Shown here: positions 1 through 5,914 of the stretch, one piece after another
How positions within the stretch are numbered: position 1 is the stretch's first letter
How the letters are laid out: each line of letters begins with the position of its first letter
Assembly: GCA_945876015.1 (NCBI GenBank)
Contig: CAMCNM010000078.1
Coordinates: forward strand, 1-8,345
Reading direction: 5' to 3'
From: Gemmatimonas phototrophica
GTDB taxonomy: Bacteria; Gemmatimonadota; Gemmatimonadetes; Longimicrobiales; Gaopeijiaceae
Length of the DNA: 8,345 nt
The notes under the pieces: model-generated
Told to the model about the DNA's origin: nothing
The model's database searches: none
What the model saw: only the letters and a program-made list of their open reading frames with translations
Position numbers and translations under genes: made by a program

Positions 1-20
1 TCTCATTTCGGCCGCTTGAA

Positions 21-1103
21 CTACCTGATGCGGATGCGTGCGATCCGGCCGTTGGGCCCCGCGACCCACGTGGCTCCCGGGCCTCCGGAGCCGATGCCCC
101 ACCATTGGCGCGTGTCCAGCGTCGTCCAGGAGGCCCCGCTGTCGCTCGATACGTCGAGCCCGCCCGGCCCGACCGCCACGAGCGCGCGGCCATCGGTCCC
201 GGGCACGTGGGCACCGCCGAACACCGGTCCGAGCAGCGAGAGCCGTGGGAGCAGGGTCCACGTGCGGCCGCCGTCGGTTGTGTGAGCCACCTGGTCCGCG
301 CGCGCGTCGTTCACGCCGAGGTTGCCCCCGAACGCGGTGCCCACGCGTGCGTCCACCATCGAGATCGAGGTGAGGCCCGCCCCCTCGGCAGCCGGGACTG
401 GGCTCTCGGTCGCCGTCCAGCTTTGCCCGTAGTCCGAGGTCTGGATCACGCGCGAGCGCGTGCTGTTGCCGGTCGCGATCCAGGCGCGGCCGTCGGGTCC
501 GGTGATCAGGCAGGTGCCGCTCGCGGCGAACCCGCCCTCACCAGGTAGCGCAGCAGGGAGCGCCTCGTTCGAAAGGCGACGCCAGGTGCGGCCGCCGTCG
601 TCGGTGAGGAGCACGCGGAGCGATCCCTCGACCGCATCCCCGAACACGACGCCCCGCCGCTCGTCCCAGAAGTCCATGCAATCGTAGAAGCCCGCCGGCT
701 CGTCGTTGGTCCACCGGAGCTGCCAGATCGAGCCGCCCGTCGTCGTGTGGTAGATGCGCGAGCGGTCGCCCGGACCGGCCGCGAGCAGCCACGCCTCGCG
801 CGCGTCCCGCGCGTGCACGTCGCGGAACTCGAGCAGGGTGTCCCCAGGCACCACCCCAGCGGTCCAGGTGCGTCCTCCGTCCGTGGTGCGCGTCCACGTG
901 GCGCCGTGTCCGCTCGCCCACACGACGCTCGAGTCCACCACCGAGATGGCCTGGAGCAGCTTGGCCGTGCCCGAGATCTGCTCCTCGAGCGTCGGGGTGG
1001 CGGGGACGGCCAGCGCCCCCGGGGACGTCTGAGCGCAGGCCGCTCCGGCCGAGACGAGGAGGGTTAGAGCCGCGTGACGGGTGCTCAGAACGATATGTCT
1101 CAT
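21..1103 (-). CDS. Exported YCF48/BNR-repeat beta-propeller protein
   Basis: This gene encodes a 360-residue protein. The N-terminus has a signal peptide: a short basic start (MRHIVLSTRH), a hydrophobic stretch AALTLLVSAGAA and a probable signal peptidase I site after ACA, about residue 24. The mature part carries repeated Asp-box/BNR motifs of the type S/T-x-D-x-G-x-T/S-W: TTDGGRTWT (about 73-81), a degenerate TTGGSIW (about 121-127), TDDGGRTW (about 167-174), then TSDYGQSW, TTDGGRTW and SSDSGASW. This pattern is typical of YCF48-like or sialidase-like six- or seven-bladed propellers. The catalytic residues of true sialidases are not recognisable, so I do not call an enzyme. The protein is expected in the periplasm or outside the cell; its ligand is unknown. 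The start at 1103 was chosen because it opens directly into the signal peptide. The reading frame stays open further upstream, but that part runs antisense through the neighbouring decarboxylase and looks non-coding. No good Shine-Dalgarno sequence precedes the ATG. Confidence 0.85.
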   Translation of the reverse strand: MRHIVLSTRHAALTLLVSAGAACAQTSPGALAVPATPTLEEQISGTAKLLQAISVVDSSVVWASGHGATWTRTTDGGRTWTAGVVPGDTLLEFRDVHARDAREAWLLAAGPGDRSRIYHTTTGGSIWQLRWTNDEPAGFYDCMDFWDERRGVVFGDAVEGSLRVLLTDDGGRTWRRLSNEALPAALPGEGGFAASGTCLITGPDGRAWIATGNSTRSRVIQTSDYGQSWTATESPVPAAEGAGLTSISMVDARVGTAFGGNLGVNDARADQVAHTTDGGRTWTLLPRLSLLGPVFGGAHVPGTDGRALVAVGPGGLDVSSDSGASWTTLDTRQWWGIGSGGPGATWVAGPNGRIARIRIR

Positions 1104-1230
1104 TGGCGGGCATGGTATTGGCAGATCCAGGCTTGGGCAATTTGGCCGAGGCCCGGGACGGCTGCCTGACCCCGGGGGTATCATCCATCCACCGGGCCGC
1201 GCCGCGGTCCCGAGGATCACCGGACTAGCA
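1104..1230. other. Divergent intergenic spacer, BNR gene / decarboxylase
   Basis: These 127 bases separate two divergently read genes, so promoters for both directions should lie here. I see no convincing -35/-10 pair in either direction. A TACCAT hexamer on the minus strand (1112-1117) is too close to the BNR start to be a conventional -10 box with a normal leader. A GAGGA at 1211-1215 lies too far from the decarboxylase ATG to be a good ribosome binding site. Confidence 0.4.
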
Positions 1231-2754
1231 ATGGCGAAGACCAGCTTGGACAAGAGCGTGAAGCGACGCGAGAGAAGCGAGCGGCTGCAGCCGAAGGCCG
1301 ACTCTGAGCTGATGGCGCGCCTCCGAGCGCTCGAGCGCGCCCAACGCCCCCTCGACCCGGGCGCCAGCCGCCGGAAGCGGCTGCGGGGCGAGGTGGTCGC
1401 CGCCTCCGAGCGATTCCTGCGCAAGATCGACACTGCCAAGGCGTTCGAGGAGAGCGAGAACAAGGGTGAGCGGCTGCTCTCCCATCCGATCTCGGAGGAA
1501 GGGATTCCGCTCGAGACCGCGATCGAGCTCCTGGAGAACGACGTCTTCCTTCCGGGCGGCCAGCCCGCCTCGGGAGGATACCTCGCGTACATCCCGGGGG
1601 GAGGGCTCTACCATTCCGCGCTCGGCGACTTCATGGCGGCCGTCACGAACAAGTACTCCGGTCTCTTCTTCGCCGGCCCGGGCGCGGTCCGCATGGAGAA
1701 CATGCTGGTGCGGTGGGCGGCCGACCTGGTCGGATACCCGGCGTCCGCGAGCGGTCACATCTCGTCGGGGGGGAGCATCGCGAACCTGGTGGCGATCACG
1801 ACCGCGCGCGACGCCCACGGCCTCAAGGGCGCCGAGTTCGCGACCACCGTCGTCTATCTGACCAGCCAGGCGCACCACAGCATCGACAAGGCGCTGCGCA
1901 TCGCGGGCCTGGCCGAAGTGCAAGTGCGCCACGTCCCGATCGACGGGCATTACCGGATGCGGACCGACGCCCTCGCGGAGATGATCGCGGCGGATCGGAC
2001 CCAGGGACTGCGCCCCTGGCTGATCATCGCGGCCGGAGGCACCACCGACACGGGCGCGATCGACCCGCTCGACGAGATCGCGACGATCGCCCAGCGCGAG
2101 CGCTGCTGGTTCCACGTGGACGCGGCGTACGGCGGCTTCTTCCTGCTCACCGAGGAGGGGAAGGCCAAGCTCAAGGGCATCGAGCGCTCCGATTCGGCCG
2201 TGCTGGATCCGCACAAGAGCCTGTTCCTGCCGTACGGTGCCGGAATGGTGGTGGTGCGCGACGCCGCGCCTCTCATCGCCAGCCAGCACTATTCGGGCAG
2301 CTACATGCAGGACGCGCTGTGCGAAGCCGGCGACATCTCCCCGTCCGACGTGTCGCCCGAGCTGACCAAGCACTTCCGCGCGCTCCGCATGTGGCTCCCG
2401 CTGATCCTGGTGGGGACCAGGCCGTTCCGTGCGGCGCTCGAGGAAAAGCTTCTGCTGGCGCGGTACTTCTACGAGGAAGTGCAGAAGCTCGGCTTCGAAG
2501 TGGGCCCGCCACCGGACCTCACCGTAGTCACCTACCGCTGGGAGCCGCCGGGCGCGACGACCGAGGAGGTGGACCGCATGAACCAGGCGATCGTTGATGG
2601 CACGCGCCACGACGGCCGTGTGTTCCTGAGCTCCACGATGCTCGACGGCCGTTTCACGCTCCGCATGGTGGCGCTCCACTTCCGCACGCACCTGCGCACG
2701 ATCCAGCTCGCCCTACGGGTGCTCCGCGAGCAGGCGGAGGCCTTCACCGAGTAG
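1231..2754 (+). CDS. Group II PLP-dependent amino acid decarboxylase
   Basis: This 507-residue protein belongs to the fold-type I, group II pyridoxal-5'-phosphate decarboxylases (aromatic-L-amino-acid, tyrosine, glutamate and related decarboxylases), which remove the alpha-carboxyl group of an L-amino acid to give the amine and CO2. Visible signatures are the glycine/serine phosphate-binding segment SSGGSIANL (178-186), the cofactor-stacking histidine in SQAHHSIDKA (H215), the aspartate that pairs with the pyridine nitrogen in HVDAAYGG (D297), and the Schiff-base lysine in DPHKSLFLPYGAG (K329). The downstream SGSYMQ (Y358 nearby) and FRALRMWLPL segments match the family's mobile loop region and small-domain entry. 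Residues 1-60 form a highly charged, probably helical extension. The substrate cannot be decided from sequence alone; the layout is more like aromatic amino acid decarboxylases than bacterial GadB. The ATG at 1231 was preferred over an upstream in-frame GTG at 1081 because the added residues look non-coding. It is probably cytosolic. Confidence 0.93.
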   Translation: MAKTSLDKSVKRRERSERLQPKADSELMARLRALERAQRPLDPGASRRKRLRGEVVAASERFLRKIDTAKAFEESENKGERLLSHPISEEGIPLETAIELLENDVFLPGGQPASGGYLAYIPGGGLYHSALGDFMAAVTNKYSGLFFAGPGAVRMENMLVRWAADLVGYPASASGHISSGGSIANLVAITTARDAHGLKGAEFATTVVYLTSQAHHSIDKALRIAGLAEVQVRHVPIDGHYRMRTDALAEMIAADRTQGLRPWLIIAAGGTTDTGAIDPLDEIATIAQRERCWFHVDAAYGGFFLLTEEGKAKLKGIERSDSAVLDPHKSLFLPYGAGMVVVRDAAPLIASQHYSGSYMQDALCEAGDISPSDVSPELTKHFRALRMWLPLILVGTRPFRAALEEKLLLARYFYEEVQKLGFEVGPPPDLTVVTYRWEPPGATTEEVDRMNQAIVDGTRHDGRVFLSSTMLDGRFTLRMVALHFRTHLRTIQLALRVLREQAEAFTE

Positions 2755-2805
2755 CCCGCCCGCGGATGGCTGCTGGTCCTACATTCCTCCGAGGAGCCAT
2801 TGTAG

Positions 2806-3033
2806 GTGGGCGCGGATGGAGAGCGGGTGACCCAGGTGCTGGACAACCTGATCGGGAACGCGCTCAAGTTCACTCCGGAGGGGGGAAGCGTGATCGTGGA
2901 CGTCACGTCCGAGGCCGAGCGGGTTTCGTTCAGCGTGACCGATACGGGGCCGGGCATCCCGCGGTTCTACCAGGTGCGGGCCACCCCCGCCATGGCCCTG
3001 GCTCCGAAGGTGGCTTCGGGCGGACGCGGTTGA
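2806..3033 (+). pseudogene. Remnant of a sensor histidine kinase ATPase domain
   Basis: The 75-codon frame contains unmistakable pieces of a HATPase_c domain. The N box is seen as RVTQVLDNLIGNALKFTPEGG without its last residue (7-26), with the ATP/Mg-binding Asn at N18. A beta-strand region and the G1 box VTDTGPGIP (44-52) follow. The usual ten or so residues between G1 and the F box are missing, so GIP joins directly to RFYQVR, normally preceded by a loop ending in F-D. After residue 58 the sequence is unrecognisable and the G2 box (GLGLAI type) is absent. There is no dimerisation/phosphoacceptor His domain, and a TAG stop sits immediately upstream at 2803-2805. The piece therefore cannot be a working kinase. 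It is most likely a decayed fragment left by a deletion or rearrangement between the decarboxylase and glycosyltransferase genes. Its stop codon overlaps the start of the next gene (TTGA), so residual translation could in principle feed ribosomes to it. Confidence 0.72.
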
Positions 3034-4115
3034 CGCCGCGTACGCTGGTCGCCCACAACGGCGCCCGCATCTTCGGAGGCGCCGAGCGCTACCTGGTCCG
3101 CCTGCTCTCCCGGCTACAGGGCCGCGGCCACCGCGTGGTGTTCCTCTGCAGCGACGAGCGCATCGCCGAGCAGGCCCGCGCGTTCGACGTGCCGGTCGAG
3201 GTCGCGCACCTAGGCGGCCACGCCTCCCTCCACCACGCCGCTCGCTTCGCCGCGCGGCTGCGGCACCACCGGCCCGACGCGCTGCTGCTGGGCACCTTCA
3301 AGAAGACGTGGCTGGGCGGCCTGGGGGGACGCATGGCCCGCGTGCCGCGGATCGTCGCGCGCATCGGCCTCTCGACCGACCTCCCGGGGCGGAGCGCGTT
3401 CTACCGGATCGCCTTCAAGCGTTGGATCGACCGCGTGGTGGTGAACGCGCGCGAGCTGCGTGGGGCGGTGATCGCGAGCCAGCCGGGTCTCGATCCGGAT
3501 CGGGTGGTGGTGATCCACAACGGCGTCGAGCCGGCGACCACGACGCTGCCGCCGGGCGCGCTCCGTCGCGAGCTCGGCATCCCGGAAGGCGCCCCCGTCA
3601 TCGGCGCCGTGGCGCGCCTGGTGTCGCAGAAGCGTCTCGACCTGCTCGTGCGTGTCACCGCTCGCCTGGACGGTGTGCGCTGCGTGATCGCTGGCTCGGG
3701 GCCGGAGCAGGAGCCGCTCGCGCGCCTGGCGGCCGAGCTGGGCATCACCGATCGCGTGTCGTTCCTGGGTCATCGCGGGGCCGTGGGGGACGTTCTGTCC
3801 GCGCTCGACCTGTTCGTGGTGACGTCCCGGGTGGAGGGGATGAGCAACGCGATGCTGGAGGCGATGGCGGCGGGTGTGCCGGTGTTGTCCACCCCGGTGA
3901 GCGGGGCCGCCGACGCGCTGGAGCGGGACGGGGACGAGCGGGCCCCCGGGCTGATCGTGCATTCCACCGAGGAGGACGTGGCGGGTGCGGTGGCGGGCCT
4001 GCTCGCGGATCGCGGAGCGCTCTCCGCGATGTCCGAAGCGGCGCGGCGGCGGGCGGTCGAGCGCTTCGCCTGGGACGACAAGATCGCGCTCTGGGAGGCC
4101 GTGCTCACAGGTTAG
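3030..4115 (+). CDS. GT4-family glycosyltransferase (GT-B fold)
   Basis: This 361-residue protein is a retaining glycosyltransferase of the GT-B fold, CAZy family GT4 type. It transfers a sugar from a nucleotide-sugar donor to an acceptor, probably in lipopolysaccharide, exopolysaccharide or glycolipid assembly at the cytoplasmic side of the membrane. The N-terminal acceptor domain begins with a beta strand and the glycine-rich loop FGGAERYL (15-22), which is characteristic of the family. The C-terminal donor domain shows IHNGVEP, then ARLVSQKR with the diphosphate-binding R196 and K201. IAGSGPEQE and VSFLGHR follow. The donor-binding E-x7-E motif is EGMSNAMLE (E269 and E277), and after it comes the segment GVPVLSTPVSGAADAL. 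Donor and acceptor are not predictable. The start is taken as TTG at 3030 because it places the protein at the expected distance before the first strand (RTLVAHNG). The frame is open upstream to 2766, but that portion is antiparallel debris from the kinase relic. No strong Shine-Dalgarno sequence is visible. Confidence 0.9.
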   Translation: MTPRTLVAHNGARIFGGAERYLVRLLSRLQGRGHRVVFLCSDERIAEQARAFDVPVEVAHLGGHASLHHAARFAARLRHHRPDALLLGTFKKTWLGGLGGRMARVPRIVARIGLSTDLPGRSAFYRIAFKRWIDRVVVNARELRGAVIASQPGLDPDRVVVIHNGVEPATTTLPPGALRRELGIPEGAPVIGAVARLVSQKRLDLLVRVTARLDGVRCVIAGSGPEQEPLARLAAELGITDRVSFLGHRGAVGDVLSALDLFVVTSRVEGMSNAMLEAMAAGVPVLSTPVSGAADALERDGDERAPGLIVHSTEEDVAGAVAGLLADRGALSAMSEAARRRAVERFAWDDKIALWEAVLTG

Positions 4116-4124
4116 AAACGCAAA

Positions 4125-4151
4125 GGGCCGGCGGAAACTTCCCGCCGGCCC
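4125..4151. terminator. Bidirectional hairpin terminator
   Basis: A perfect 10-bp stem GGGCCGGCGG (4125-4134) pairs with CCGCCGGCCC (4142-4151) around a 7-base loop. It begins nine bases after the glycosyltransferase stop. On the plus strand no T-run follows; on the minus strand the stem is followed by TTTGCGTTTC, a weak T-rich tail. It lies between two convergent genes and probably ends transcription from both sides. Confidence 0.75.
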
Positions 4152-4203
4152 CGCGCTTCAACTCGGCTCGACTCGACATGGAGCCGGCCGAAGACTCGGG
4201 CTA

Positions 4204-4281
4204 CTACTTCTTCTTCTTCGCAGCCTTTCGCTTCTTCGCGGGAGCAGCCTTCTTCGCCTTCTTTGCTTTCTTGGCAGCCAC
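4204..4281 (-). CDS. Lys/Ala-rich basic microprotein (25 aa)
   Basis: A GTG start at 4281 opens a 25-codon frame that encodes almost only lysine and alanine, with one proline and one arginine. It begins MAAKKAKKAKKAAPAKK and ends in four lysines, followed by two consecutive TAG stops (4204-4206 and 4201-4203). A perfect AGGAGG Shine-Dalgarno sequence sits five bases before the GTG, and a strong hairpin lies downstream, so the unit looks like a complete small gene. The composition resembles the C-terminal tails of histone H1-like and other bacterial nucleoid proteins, so binding to DNA or RNA is a fair inference. No fold or conserved domain can be seen. The frame stays open upstream to 4356 (…RNQQYNTIQEAIV), without an ATG. 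The alternative reading is therefore the tail of a longer protein whose 5' end has been lost, or that starts at TTG 4338. It is shorter than standard gene finders report. Confidence 0.5.
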   Translation of the reverse strand: MAAKKAKKAKKAAPAKKRKAAKKKK

Positions 4282-4286
4282 AATCG

Positions 4287-4292
4287 CCTCCT
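4287..4292 (-). promoter_or_regulatory. Shine-Dalgarno AGGAGG for the Lys/Ala microgene
   Basis: The minus strand reads AGGAGG-CGATT-GTG, a full consensus ribosome binding site with five-base spacing to the GTG at 4281. This site favours the short 25-codon reading over a longer frame. By chance it could also encode Gln-Glu-Ala within a longer protein. Confidence 0.5.
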
Positions 4293-4309
4293 GGATGGTG
4301 TTGTACTGC

Positions 4310-4534
4310 TGGTTACGCGATCTAATTAGAAGTACCAAGCGAAGGAATGCAATATTTTATTTTCGGGATCGGGTGGGGGGTCCCTAGATCTAGTGCCTCC
4401 ATCGGGCCGCTCGGCGAGCCGTGGAGTTGAAAATCCGGAATGAAACATTGCCTCGAAATCGAATACGGATGTTTCCGCGAACGACTCTTTGCGAACCTTC
4501 GAGCGGTGCCTGTGGTCCGCGAGTTGATTCTTCC
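4310..4534. other. AT-richer intergenic stretch
   Basis: The 299 bases between the microgene start and the SprT-like gene contain no supported gene. From about 4310 to 4500 the base composition drops to roughly half G+C, unlike the flanking genes. It includes the run ATATTTTATTTT (4353-4364) and a perfect 10-base palindrome CTAGATCTAG (4384-4393). A minus-strand TAAAAT (4359-4354) resembles a -10 box for the microgene, but I see no matching -35. On the plus strand TTGAAA (4427-4432) resembles a -35 box, but no -10 lies at the right distance. Promoters for both flanking genes are expected here. A minus-strand frame through 4741-4322 has no recognisable protein character. Confidence 0.45.
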
Positions 4535-4564
4535 CCCGAGGGGCTCGGGAGCCCCGAACGGGGC
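4535..4564 (+). promoter_or_regulatory. Three overlapping, competing GC hairpins before the SprT-like gene
   Basis: Within 30 bases three perfect 6-bp stems can form. CCCGAG (4535-4540) pairs with CTCGGG (4544-4549); GGGGCT (4540-4545) pairs with AGCCCC (4550-4555); and GCCCCG (4551-4556) faces CGGGGC (4559-4564) across only two bases, so that third stem would lose its closing pair. The first and second cannot form together, nor can the second and third. The block ends 16 bases before the ATG at 4581. It might control translation or early termination of the downstream gene; no T-run follows, so a classical terminator is unlikely. Confidence 0.35.
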
Positions 4565-4580
4565 ACGCACTACGTGATCC

Positions 4581-5390
4581 ATGGACACTGAAAACAAAGC
4601 ACGAGAAGAGATGGCGGAGAGGAGTGCGGGGGCCTTCTTGGAGGCCCTCCAGAAGCGGGGCGCGCGACGTCTCGTGAAGGTCTCTTTTCGGCGTAATCGC
4701 GCCACGATCTGGTCATTGTGCGGTGGCGGTACCGTGCTCAATCTCTATGTCGGCTACCGACACGCTCCATCGTCCATCCTCGACGCGTTCGCGGTCATCG
4801 TGCGCGACGCGAGGAAGGACACTGTGGCGTATCGCGAGGCCGCGCTCTGCGTGCGTGATTGGCCCGTTCTCGGACCTGCGCTGCGCGCCGCGCGAGAAGC
4901 GCATCGGAGCACGCGTCGTCGTCGTCGCGCGATGCCGAGCTATCCCGGACCGTGCTGCGCGACCGCCGAGCAGAATCGATATCTGCGTCGCCTCTACCTC
5001 TACCTGAACGAACGCCGTTTCGCCGGCAGATTGCCGCGGACGCTGCCGCTGCGGCTCTCCAACCGGTTCCGGAGCCGACTCGGACAGATGGCCCCCGGAC
5101 TCTGCGACGGCCGCCGCATCGTGCTCGAGATCGCGCTCAACGTCGATCTCATGCTGCGAGGAAACGGACGCGAAAGACTCGACACGCTCGTGCACGAAAT
5201 GGCACACGCCGCCGACTGGCTGTTCAGCGGAGGTGAAGGACACGGTCGCACGTGGCGCGTGTGGGCCGAACGCGCGCGATGCCAAACGGTCACCTGCACG
5301 AGTGACCAGATCGTGGAGAGAAAGGACCGAAGAGTGAGAATCAGGAGAGTCCCGCCCCTGCCGCTGGGAGCGAGAGATCTGGCCGCGTGA
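4581..5390 (+). CDS. SprT-like zinc metalloprotease-domain protein
   Basis: This 269-residue protein has a C-terminal SprT-like domain (about 125-250). The zinc site is VHEMAHAADW with H205, catalytic E206 and H209. A third ligand, H221, lies in EGHGRTWRVWAERA, the HExxH…HG spacing expected of the SprT/Spartan (gluzincin-like) group. Eukaryotic Spartan uses this domain to degrade DNA-protein crosslinks; bacterial members are mostly uncharacterised, so a DNA-related role is only an inference. Only two cysteines follow (CQTVTC), not the four-Cys zinc ribbon of some relatives. Residues 1-110 contain a compact region (IWSLCGGGTVLNLYVGYRHA, then a helix with DAFAVIVRDA) that I do not recognise. 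A linker with five consecutive arginines (112-116, a CGT tract) and the cysteine pair GPCCAT come before the protease domain. ATG 4581 is taken as start, but its ribosome binding site is poor. ATG 4611 with GAGAAGAG directly upstream is an alternative. No signal peptide or membrane segment is seen. It is convergent with the receiver gene, 33 bases apart. Confidence 0.82.
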   Translation: MDTENKAREEMAERSAGAFLEALQKRGARRLVKVSFRRNRATIWSLCGGGTVLNLYVGYRHAPSSILDAFAVIVRDARKDTVAYREAALCVRDWPVLGPALRAAREAHRSTRRRRRAMPSYPGPCCATAEQNRYLRRLYLYLNERRFAGRLPRTLPLRLSNRFRSRLGQMAPGLCDGRRIVLEIALNVDLMLRGNGRERLDTLVHEMAHAADWLFSGGEGHGRTWRVWAERARCQTVTCTSDQIVERKDRRVRIRRVPPLPLGARDLAA

Positions 5391-5423
5391 GTGGAACTGG
5401 GGGAGCGGCCCGCCCGGCCCCGG

Positions 5424-5879
5424 CTACGAGACGGTTCCGCTGTTCCGCTCAACGAGAAGCTTCCGCACCGCCAAAGCGTCCCGCAGCGCCATCTGCCAGA
5501 ACTCGGCTTCCACCGGCTTCACCAGGTAGGTCCTCGCTCCCTGCTCGATGCACTCGATCGCCACCTTCGGATCGTCTACTCCGGTCAGCATCACCACGGC
5601 CAGCTCCGGATCGCGATTCAAGGCCCCCGACAGGAACTCAAGGCCCTTCATCTTGGGCAGCTCGATATCGAGCATCATCACGTCGAAGCGCTCGGCGCCC
5701 AGCCAGTGGTCCGCGGCCTCGGCCGACGCGGCCGCCTTCACCTCGTAGCCCAGCGCCTTCACCAGGCGCTCGAGGCTCTTCCGCACCTCGGCGTTGTCGT
5801 CCACGATCAGCACCAGCGCGCTCCCGGGTGCAGTGGCGATCACCTGCTTCCATCCGAGCTTCTTGGATACTGTGGTCAT
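5424..5879 (-). CDS. Stand-alone response-regulator receiver domain protein
   Basis: This 151-residue protein is a single CheY-like receiver with no output domain. The conserved residues are all present: the acidic pair D27-D28 in LIVDDN, phosphoacceptor D71 in MMLDIELP, T99 in VMLTG, and K121 in YLVKPVE followed by the cis-proline. It should accept phosphate from a histidine kinase or phosphotransfer protein and act by protein-protein contact in the cytosol. Residues 1-20 are an extra N-terminal segment, and the C-terminus ends after the last helix. It is the last gene of a probable minus-strand operon, 35 bases downstream of the small membrane protein. No cognate kinase is present in the window; the kinase relic at 2806-3033 is non-functional. 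The space to the convergent SprT-like gene shows no clear terminator. Confidence 0.9.
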   Translation of the reverse strand: MTTVSKKLGWKQVIATAPGSALVLIVDDNAEVRKSLERLVKALGYEVKAAASAEAADHWLGAERFDVMMLDIELPKMKGLEFLSGALNRDPELAVVMLTGVDDPKVAIECIEQGARTYLVKPVEAEFWQMALRDALAVRKLLVERNSGTVS

Positions 5880-5914
5880 GGTGGGCCCAACTGGCGTTGT
5901 TTGATCTCCATCTT

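Noticed and set aside
1124..1140. Possible sigma-54-type promoter (TTGGCA…GGCTTGGG) before the decarboxylase
   Set aside because: The GG-to-GC spacing is one base short and the -12 element does not match; too weak to annotate.
1104..1592. Upstream extension of the BNR-protein frame on the minus strand (to 523 residues)
   Set aside because: It is antisense to the well-supported decarboxylase, is Arg/Ser-rich without domain character, and would bury the clear signal peptide internally.
1225..2691. 488-codon minus-strand open frame
   Set aside because: It lies fully antisense to the decarboxylase and has the His/Arg/Gly-rich composition typical of shadow frames in high-GC coding DNA.
3308..4387. 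359-codon plus-strand frame ending in a Phe/Ala-rich tail
   Set aside because: It is a shifted frame of the glycosyltransferase. The FFFFAAF tail is the complement of the lysine codons of the microgene, not a membrane protein.
4322..4741. 139-codon minus-strand frame across the AT-rich spacer
   Set aside because: It has no domain character, overlaps the SprT-like gene start antisense, and its ending lies in the AT-rich spacer without a matching gene structure.
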